DNA from: Gammaproteobacteria bacterium
Lineage (GTDB): Bacteria > Pseudomonadota > Gammaproteobacteria > SZUA-229
Assembly (NCBI GenBank): GCA_024278435.1
Contig: JAJRTD010000133.1
Coordinates: 1-11,692 of the forward strand
Length of the DNA: 11,692 bases
Direction of reading: 5' to 3'
The notes under the pieces were generated by a model. It was not told the origin of the DNA, searched no databases, and worked only from the letters and a program-made list of their open reading frames with translations. Shown piece by piece: positions 6,526 to 11,302 of this stretch (position 1 is its first letter; every line of letters starts with the position of its first letter). The translations under genes were made by a program, and so were the position numbers.

Positions 6526-6585
6526 AAGGTCAATCTCTGTTAAAATTTGCAGCCATTATTATACTTGAACACGGTTATTGAAAAT

Positions 6586-7260
6586 ATGCTTGTTACTATC
6601 CCTGAAGTACTAAACAAAGAAGACATCAGTGTTATTCAGGACCTGATGGGCACCGCCAACTTTCGCGAAGGAGCAGCCACCGCCGGCAGTGAGGCCAAAC
6701 GGGTTAAAAACAACCATGAAATGTTTATCTCGGAAGTCGAAACCCAGCGCCTGAATAACCTGGTAATGGGCAAGCTAGTACGCAACCCGACCTATATCGC
6801 CACGGCATTCGCCGCCCGTATTGCGGCTCCGATCTACGCAAAGTATAGCGCAGGCATGTATTACGGTAACCACGTCGATGACCCGGTTATGGGACCGCCT
6901 AACCAGCGTTACCGCTCCGACATATCCATCACCATCTTCCTCAATGAACCGGAGGCCTATGAAGGCGGAGAGCTGGTGATATCCACCGCTTTTGGCGAGC
7001 AGAAAATCAAGCTCAACGCCGGCGATGCCGTGGTCTACCCCTCCTCCAGTACCCACCGGGTTGCCGAAGTCACCAGCGGTGAACGCATTGTTGCCGTGAC
7101 CTGGCTGCAAAGCACGGTACGCGACCCGGCGAAGCGGGAAATCCTGTATAACCTCAGCAAGGCGAGAGAAGCGCTGATACAGAACGCACCGGACTCAAAA
7201 GAACTGGAGCTGCTGAGTAACAGCTATTGTAACCTGGTAAGAATGTGGACCGATATTTAA
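6586..7260 (+). CDS. PKHD-type Fe(II)/2OG hydroxylase (PiuC/YbiX family), 224 aa
   Basis: A 2-oxoglutarate- and Fe(II)-dependent dioxygenase of the PKHD group. From ATG 6586 the protein has 224 residues, close to the usual 225 of E. coli YbiX, and begins MLVTIPEVLNKEDISVIQDL as family members do. The iron ligands are H96 and D98 (GMYYGNHVDDPVMG) with distal H157 (YPSSSTHRVAEV), and R167 ten residues on binds the 2OG carboxylate. FLNEPEAYEGGELVI (118-132) is a typical core strand pair. Homologues are often near TonB-dependent iron receptors and respond to iron, but no receptor gene is visible here. The substrate is unproven. A TTG at 6547 could extend the frame by 13 residues, but the family start supports 6586. 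The C-terminal helical part (from about 180) is normal for the family. Confidence 0.92.
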   Translation: MLVTIPEVLNKEDISVIQDLMGTANFREGAATAGSEAKRVKNNHEMFISEVETQRLNNLVMGKLVRNPTYIATAFAARIAAPIYAKYSAGMYYGNHVDDPVMGPPNQRYRSDISITIFLNEPEAYEGGELVISTAFGEQKIKLNAGDAVVYPSSSTHRVAEVTSGERIVAVTWLQSTVRDPAKREILYNLSKAREALIQNAPDSKELELLSNSYCNLVRMWTDI

Positions 7261-7281
7261 GCCAGTCCTGAAAAACTGATA

Positions 7282-7388
7282 TTCACCACAGAGTCACAGA
7301 GGACACAGAGAAAAATTTTTTATTGTTAACTGCGCCGTAGGCGCGTTAACAAAGTAAAACTCTGTGTCCTCTGTGTCTCTGTGGTGAA
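7282..7388. repeat. Palindromic dispersed repeat, ttcaccacagag family, copy 2
   Basis: The second and more regular copy of the element at 1098-1197. The outer arms run from TTCACC (7282) to GGTGAA (7388) with long near-perfect pairing of cacagagtcacagaggacac against gtcctctgtgtctctgtg. The central hairpin pairs TTGTTAAC (7323-7330) with GTTAACAA (7345-7352) and GCGCC (7332-7336) with GGCGC (7340-7344) around gta. Relative to copy 1 the central stem has a compensatory C:G to A:T change and a different loop. It lies between the convergent ends of the PKHD hydroxylase and cold-shock genes. Confidence 0.88.
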
Positions 7389-7410
7389 TAATTAATAAAC
7401 CCTCACCCAC

Positions 7411-7446
7411 AAAAAAAGGCAGAACCCGAAGGTTCTGCCTTTTTTA
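7411..7446 (-). terminator. Intrinsic terminator of the cold-shock gene (UUCG loop)
   Basis: The 10-bp stem AGGCAGAACC (7417-7426) and GGTTCTGCCT (7431-7440) is perfect. On the minus strand the loop reads C-UUCG-G, the extra-stable tetraloop, and the hairpin is followed by seven U. The plus strand also has a five-T run, so the site may work in both directions for the convergent hydroxylase gene. Confidence 0.92.
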
Positions 7447-7485
7447 TTTATAACACCGAAGTGTTACAAGTTTATCATTCCAGCA

Positions 7486-7692
7486 CTATAGCGGTACGAT
7501 GTTCTCAGCCTGAGGACCTTTCTGACCCTGAGTGACTGTAAACTCAACTTTCTGACCTTCGGTCAGTGTTTTAAAACCAGAGCCAGTGATAGCACTGAAG
7601 TGAGCGAAAACATCGGGACCAGATTCCTGCTCGATGAAGCCAAAACCTTTAGATTCGTTGAACCATTTAACGGTTCCAGTAGTAGTAGACAT
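7486..7692 (-). CDS. cspA: Cold-shock protein (CspA family), 68 aa
   Basis: A single cold-shock domain of standard length that binds single-stranded RNA or DNA and melts secondary structure. It has [20 protein letters not shown] at the start, with RNP1 KGFGFI at 15-20 and RNP2 VFAHF at 28-32, and the aromatic residues W10, F17, F19, F29 and F32 in the usual places. The tail [13 protein letters not shown] is canonical. AGGA seven bases before the ATG is the ribosome binding site. It is a monocistronic gene with its own near-consensus promoter, a leader of about 150 nt and a UUCG terminator, the arrangement seen in E. coli cspA. Whether it is cold-induced cannot be told from sequence, since many family members are constitutive. 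Confidence 0.97.
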   Translation of the reverse strand: MSTTTGTVKWFNESKGFGFIEQESGPDVFAHFSAITGSGFKTLTEGQKVEFTVTQGQKGPQAENIVPL

Positions 7693-7843
7693 ATTTCTAT
7701 CCTATTTATTCAAATGTAATTAATGCCCTGTTACAGGCGGGTTGTGCTGGAAGTTTTACTATTACTTATTATGTTGAACAAAACAAGGTACTACAGATGG
7801 GACATCGAAATTGTGTGCATAAATATGAAAAGTACTTTCTAGC
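7693..7843 (-). promoter_or_regulatory. Long 5' leader of the cold-shock gene
   Basis: About 150 nt separate the predicted transcription start (near 7844) from the ATG at 7692, with no open reading frame of note. This is close to the about 160-nt leader that acts as a thermosensor in E. coli cspA. I see no certain cold-box sequence, so regulation by leader refolding is inferred from length and gene family only. Confidence 0.5.
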
Positions 7844-7850
7844 GAGTTCG

Positions 7851-7878
7851 ATTATATACAACTTGACCCCATAGTCAA
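7851..7878 (-). promoter_or_regulatory. Strong sigma-70 promoter of the cold-shock gene
   Basis: Read on the minus strand, TTGACT (7878-7873) and TATAAT (7856-7851) are separated by 16 bases. The -35 matches five of six and the -10 six of six consensus bases, the best promoter in the window. Transcription would start near 7844. Confidence 0.8.
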
Positions 7879-7924
7879 CGAATATTCCCTGATTTTTCTG
7901 ATGCTTAACAAATCACGCAAGCAC

Positions 7925-7957
7925 AAAAAAGGCCGCGATGCTATCGCGGCCTTTTTA
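7925..7957. terminator. Strong intrinsic terminator after the 67-aa gene
   Basis: The perfect stem GGCCGCGAT (7931-7939) and ATCGCGGCC (7943-7951) around a 3-nt loop is flanked by six A and five T. On the minus strand it ends the gene cluster that finishes at 7994. It also shields the cold-shock promoter from read-through, as its -35 is about 50 bp away. Confidence 0.9.
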
Positions 7958-7993
7958 AAGCATGGTTTGCTTTATATACTTCAGGCTTGTGGT

Positions 7994-8197
7994 CTAACGC
8001 TCAGAACCGGCTTCTTCGTGTGCCATATCAACAACCTTGTTGGCCAGTTCCTGGTATTTCTGGCGGTAGCCGTCTAGCTCAGAGCCTGGTTCCGGAGTAA
8101 AATATTCCTGCGGATCAACACCGTTGGCATGCTCGTAACTGGAAAATTTCTTCTGCATTTCCAGCATTTCTTTAATTAATTCTGCTTTACTGCTCAT
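7994..8197 (-). CDS. Small uncharacterised protein, 67 aa, in the DsrC-like/Cas6-like cluster
   Basis: I do not recognise a named family. The protein is acidic and highly helical with no cysteine. A first amphipathic helix MSSKAELIKEMLEMQKKFSS is followed by a conserved-looking turn YEHANGVDPQEYFTPEPGSE (21-40) and a second helix DGYRQKYQELANKVVDMAHE (42-61), a helical-hairpin layout that suggests a partner-binding protein. ATG 8197 is chosen because AAGGTGAG precedes it at good distance. The GTG at 8206, which would add three residues, lies inside that ribosome binding site. It is the last gene of the minus-strand run, 152 bp after the DsrC-like gene, and ends at the terminator 7925-7957. 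It may have its own promoter, but I could not place one. Confidence 0.82.
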   Translation of the reverse strand: MSSKAELIKEMLEMQKKFSSYEHANGVDPQEYFTPEPGSELDGYRQKYQELANKVVDMAHEEAGSER

Positions 8198-8349
8198 ATT
8201 TCTCACCTTTGTATGTGTGAACAGGTCGTTTCTGACCGTAAACTTATAACCGTTATTTGATTAGTGAAATTTTAGCCTGCGTTATATCTTACCCATATAT
8301 CTACAAATGGGAAGAACTGGCTGAATTTCTCTGTTTTCTGTATAAACGT

Positions 8350-8688
8350 CTAGTAGCCGCCTTTACGGGTGCTTTTTGGCAAGCCTGCAAATTTACGGCC
8401 CTGCTTGCTTGGCATATTTGGAAACAGTTCATACATTTCCTTGCTGGAAGGCTTGCTGCCCCAGAGTTTACCCATCGCTTTCTGGATATTACGTTCATTA
8501 GGCTCTTCACCACCGTTATTCACATGCTGATCACGCAGGTAGCGGATAACGCCCCAGTGCTTCTCGTTCAGTTCAAAGCCGTCTGCATCGGCAATTGCCT
8601 GTGCTACATCTTCGTTCCAGTCATTGACTTCGACCAGATAACCTTCATCGGTTGTTTCAATAGTTTTACCATTGACTTCAAGTGCCAT
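8350..8688 (-). CDS. DsrC/TusE-family protein lacking both signature cysteines (RspA-like), 112 aa
   Basis: The whole DsrC fold is present: MALEVNGKTIETTDEGYLVE, then DWNEDVAQAIADADG, the helix ELNEKHWGVIRYLRDQHVNN (39-58), NERNIQKAMGKLWGSK, and the C-terminal arm LFPNMPSKQGRKFAGLPKST (88-107). DsrC carries sulfur on the penultimate cysteine and forms a trisulfide with a second one ten residues before it; TusE keeps only the penultimate one. Here the first position is R98 (QGRKF in place of QACRF), the penultimate is G111, and the protein has no cysteine at all. It cannot carry sulfur like DsrC. Cysteine-free homologues have been called RspA (regulatory sulfur-related protein), from memory. 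AAGGCG precedes the ATG, and a TATAAT at 8712-8707 (minus strand) could give a local promoter. It lies 146 bp after the Cas6-like gene. Confidence 0.9.
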   Translation of the reverse strand: MALEVNGKTIETTDEGYLVEVNDWNEDVAQAIADADGFELNEKHWGVIRYLRDQHVNNGGEEPNERNIQKAMGKLWGSKPSSKEMYELFPNMPSKQGRKFAGLPKSTRKGGY

Positions 8689-8834
8689 AATGATTCGCCT
8701 TATGAAATTATAAAAGTGGCGCGAATCTTAGCGGAGAACAAACATTGAATCCAGTATTACAAAGTAGATAGAAACAGGGACAGGCGCTAATACAGCAGGC
8801 CTATAAACCAAATAATTTGCTTTAAAAAGCCTCT

Positions 8835-9536
8835 CTAAACACCTGAAAAATGAGATTTATCTTCGGTTTCCCCAACCGCTTTTATACCCTTGTGCGGGAC
8901 AAAAATACCGCAACCAAAATGCCGGTGCGGACCGATTCCCTTTTCCTGCAAGGCAACCGAAGCCGACTTGTCCAGGTCGGCAATCATCAGGCTGCGAGTC
9001 TGGATCCTGCTACCGTCCGCTTCAAATTCATGCGCCATGCCGCACAACAGTTTTTTTGCCGGGATATCGCGCCGGCCTAATTCATCAACCACCATCTGCA
9101 GAAAATCATTCTCCGTCATGCCCTGCTCAACAACAATATAACGTGAAAAAATTGTCGCCAGGGGGTTAATCTGCTTTGTTGTCATCTGGCCGATACCAAC
9201 GGCATAACCGGCAATATCCAGCGTCTTTCCGCTCAGTTCGCTGGCATCCGCGATACGCTCTGTCGGTACCCGCAGGTTCATCCGGGTACGTTTTGACAGG
9301 TGGATCAGCTCACCATCGGGCGGACGTTCCCAGCCATTGCCCGATGTGGCACCATGAATCTGGTGAATACCGACCTCCGGCTCATCTTTCAGCCAGGGCA
9401 GGACGGCATAGAGCGCCTGCGACAGCTCCCAGGCATGGCAGGTCGGGATCTGTTTGCAATTGAGCTTGAAACTCAAATCCACCACCCTGTCCGAGGTGCT
9501 TACATCATCTTTTTTGTCGTCTTCTTGCCAGAACAT
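8835..9536 (-). CDS. cas6: Cas6/Cmx6-like (type I-MYXAN) endoribonuclease homologue, 233 aa
   Basis: The protein follows the Cmx6 pattern throughout. A first strand VVDLSFKLNCKQIP (18-31) leads into THAWEL-like helix CHAWELSQALYAVLPWLKDE, then VGIHQIHGATSG, LIHLSKRTRMNLRVPTERIA, a GKTLDIAGYAVGIGQ strand pair, LATIFSRYIVVEQG, and the C-terminal glycine-rich loop KGIGPHRHFGCGIFVPHKGI (199-218). Family members cut CRISPR repeat RNA; H34, at the position of the PVDHGYAL histidine of Cmx6 proteins, is the likely catalytic residue and is kept. An N-terminal acidic tail (MFWQEDDKKDD) and the last 15 residues are extra. AGG eight bases before the ATG supports the start. It follows the 62-aa gene by 21 bp. 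No CRISPR array or other cas gene is in the window, so a function outside CRISPR is possible. Confidence 0.85.
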   Translation of the reverse strand: MFWQEDDKKDDVSTSDRVVDLSFKLNCKQIPTCHAWELSQALYAVLPWLKDEPEVGIHQIHGATSGNGWERPPDGELIHLSKRTRMNLRVPTERIADASELSGKTLDIAGYAVGIGQMTTKQINPLATIFSRYIVVEQGMTENDFLQMVVDELGRRDIPAKKLLCGMAHEFEADGSRIQTRSLMIADLDKSASVALQEKGIGPHRHFGCGIFVPHKGIKAVGETEDKSHFSGV

Positions 9537-9557
9537 TGTTCTACCTAATAACTTAAA

Positions 9558-9746
9558 TCATAACTTTGCAGTAAATGCCGCTTCCAGTTTGTCTTCCCAG
9601 TCACTGGGGGTATCCTGGAACTGCGGCTTTACATCCATACGGAAAAACAGCTCACCTTCCGATGCGCGTTTCTTTAACTCTTCTTTCAGCTGCTCAAATG
9701 TCTCCATATCCGGATTCTGAATCAGCACTTCACTTAACCACAACAT
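9558..9746 (-). CDS. Small uncharacterised protein, 62 aa, directly upstream of the Cas6-like gene
   Basis: The family is unknown to me. The protein starts MLWLSEVLIQNPDMETFEQL, has a charged helix KEELKKRASEGELFFRMDVK (21-40) and an acidic end PSDWEDKLEAAFTAKL. It has no cysteine or membrane segment. ATG 9746 is chosen because GGAG precedes it by about ten bases. A longer frame to 9821 would add a phenylalanine-rich leader (FFIFHFLFFILF) that is merely translation of the ATGAAAA-type repeat, so it is rejected. The 21-bp gap to the Cas6-like gene on the same strand implies one transcript, and the size and pairing suggest an accessory partner of that protein. Confidence 0.78.
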   Translation of the reverse strand: MLWLSEVLIQNPDMETFEQLKEELKKRASEGELFFRMDVKPQFQDTPSDWEDKLEAAFTAKL

Positions 9747-9767
9747 TATTTTTTGCTCCGCTAAAAA

Positions 9768-9960
9768 TAAAATGAAAAATAAAAAATGAAAAATGAAAAA
9801 TGAAAGCTCAGGCCTAATCACCGGCTGAAACTATAAAATTCTTCAAATTACTTTTTTCGCTTTATCCCCGCAACACGAAGCTTCACTACTAAATCGCCAG
9901 AAACGATTTCTGTGTATTTTTCATTTTTCATTTTTCATTGCAGTTGCTTTGGCAACTGCA
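9768..9960. repeat. ATGAAAA-type inverted repeat with adjacent hairpin
   Basis: The left arm (about 9769-9804) is a run of atgaaaaa units. The right arm (about 9917-9939) is the inverted run of tttttcat units, about 110 bp apart with A+T-rich DNA between. Next to the right arm is a perfect 9-bp hairpin, TGCAGTTGC (9939-9947) and GCAACTGCA (9952-9960), with loop TTTG. The right arm and the hairpin lie inside the 3' end of the dioxygenase gene, so its last codons (TAMKNEK) come from the repeat. The non-coding part (9747-9920) holds no other gene. It must contain any promoter for the 62-aa/Cas6-like pair, but none is certain. Confidence 0.75.
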
Positions 9961-10841
9961 TCATAATACCTGGCGCGGTACATCAACCGCTTCTGGCCTT
10001 CGCTGTCTATAAAGCTGCTGCGATTATGCAGCACGTTATTACAGATAATGCCCTGGCCTGCCTGCAGCCTTACCCTGACAACATTTTCGTCATCTGCCAG
10101 CAGGTCGTTAATCATTGCAACCGCTGCCCGCGTGTGCGGCGTATCACGCCAGATAATATTCCGCTTCCTGGCAGAATAACGCATATGCAAGCGCCCGTTG
10201 TCTTTCACCATAAATACCGGCCCGCTTTGCGCCGCCCGGATAACCTTCCCGGATTCAATATTATCGGGAATGGTCATTGCCTGCGGATGCATTAACGCTT
10301 CTATATAAGCAGGATTCTCATCGCGCAAGGCTATATACAAAAGCTCCTGATCCAGCAAACGGTTGACCCCGCCTTCTGCAGCCGGAGACACACAATGCAT
10401 AATGATGGCAAAAATCTGTTTATCAAGGCGGTTATAATAACCGTCTGTGTGCCAGCTTAATGCTTTATTTGTGTAGGGAATATACTGGTTCCCGCTTTGC
10501 GTCCGGACTTCAAGACTGCTTACGCTGTCTTCATCAGAGCGTAAATTCGCATCCAGGGCACTCAGTCCCAGCTGCCTGCCCAGTGCATGCACCAGTTGCT
10601 TTTCCTGAACTTTTTCATCAGCCAGCCGGTAAATCGCCATATTAAAGCGCCGGCAGCGTTCTGCAATCGCCTGTTTTTCTCCTGCCGACAGCTGAAATGG
10701 ATCATTTATGTCCACTAACAGTTGCCCGGGTTGCGGCCGGGCATCGGCTGATTTATTCTCACGCCACTGTAAATAGCGGCCGTCATCACCCGGCCTGAAT
10801 ACTGAATCGGCTAAAATTGCCTGGTTTGCTGAATGCGGCAT
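9921..10841 (-). CDS. TauD/TfdA-family Fe(II)/2OG dioxygenase, 306 aa
   Basis: A non-haem iron dioxygenase using 2-oxoglutarate and O2. Counting from the ATG at 10841, the iron ligands H131 and D133 are in the LSWHTDGYYN motif and distal H272 in VLHNRSSF. R285 and R289 in KRLMYRARYY have the four-residue spacing of the TauD arginines. Relatives act on taurine, alkyl sulfonates or sulfate esters, gamma-butyrobetaine and modified amino acids; the substrate here cannot be read, although sulfur compounds are tempting beside dsrA. ATG 10841 is preferred because AGGA stands nine bases upstream. An ATG at 10904 would add 21 residues (MFEYSASFVPEYRRLVPGLYS) but has no ribosome binding site. The C-terminal MKNEK is encoded by a repeat. 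The gene is divergent from dsrA and 174 bp ahead of the 62-aa gene. Confidence 0.88.
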   Translation of the reverse strand: MPHSANQAILADSVFRPGDDGRYLQWRENKSADARPQPGQLLVDINDPFQLSAGEKQAIAERCRRFNMAIYRLADEKVQEKQLVHALGRQLGLSALDANLRSDEDSVSSLEVRTQSGNQYIPYTNKALSWHTDGYYNRLDKQIFAIIMHCVSPAAEGGVNRLLDQELLYIALRDENPAYIEALMHPQAMTIPDNIESGKVIRAAQSGPVFMVKDNGRLHMRYSARKRNIIWRDTPHTRAAVAMINDLLADDENVVRVRLQAGQGIICNNVLHNRSSFIDSEGQKRLMYRARYYDAVAKATAMKNEK

Positions 10842-10904
10842 AGAGTACAATCCTGGGACGAGCCTGCGATATTCGGGCACAAAGCTTGCCGAATATTCAA
10901 ACAT

Positions 10905-11302
10905 TAAACAATATCACTGTTGGCATGCAACAATAACGGCTTTATACATTATATATATGTCTGGCTTGGTAACACATTAGATTTTGCAGGGAATTATAGC
11001 TATCTATCTGATTTAAAAAGCTATAACGCCCTGGCGTTAGACCCGGTACAAGCTCCGCTATCCCATAGTGGATAAGGCATATTTAACAAACCACCCCATG
11101 CGTAGGATTCTACCTGCAGGCCCCGACACCTAAACTTCGTGCACAAATTGAAAGCCCTGTTGATGCAAATAAACATCAACGGGATATTGTTTATAAATTA
11201 GATTGGTACTAGAATCTTGTCCCCTAGTAATCAATCGGTTGACTGCGGCTTACTTTGTAACAGGCAGTCGGCATAACCATAGCGGCAGACAGGAGAGAAT
11301 CC
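10905..11302. other. Divergent intergenic region upstream of dsrA with several inverted repeats
   Basis: There is no protein gene in these 398 bp. Candidate structures are TTATAGCT (10994-11001) with AGCTATAA (11019-11026), TAACGCC (11024-11030) with GGCGTTA (11033-11039), TATCC (11059-11063) with GGATA (11070-11074), GTTGATG (11159-11165) with CATCAAC (11174-11180) around an 8-nt loop, and GACTGC (11241-11246) with GCAGTC (11264-11269) just before dsrA. A TATAAT on the minus strand (10953-10948) could drive the dioxygenase gene. For dsrA, weak pairs such as TTGGTA (11203) with TAGTAA (11225), or a TTGACT at 11239 lacking a good -10, suggest an activator-dependent promoter. A structured leader or small RNA is possible. 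Confidence 0.5.

Noticed and set aside
6547..6585. TTG start extending the PKHD hydroxylase by 13 residues
   Set aside because: The extra residues are not family-like, and the ATG at 6586 gives the standard N-terminus and length.
8257..8748. 163-aa plus-strand open frame opposite the DsrC-like gene
   Set aside because: It is the antisense of a clear DsrC-family gene, has no ribosome binding site and its product resembles nothing.
7994..9746. CRISPR array expected near the Cas6-like gene
   Set aside because: I looked for regularly spaced direct repeats of about 25-40 bp in the window and found none. The only tandem units are the short ATGAAAA runs, which have no spacers.
9747..9821. N-terminal extension of the 62-aa protein with a hydrophobic FFIFHFLFFILF segment, like a signal peptide
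   Set aside because: It is translation of the ATGAAAA-type repeat; the ATG at 9746 has its own ribosome binding site.
11041..11100. Possible tRNA-like or 6S-like fold upstream of dsrA
   Set aside because: The small stems do not make a cloverleaf or a long bulged rod by eye, so I only report the inverted repeats.
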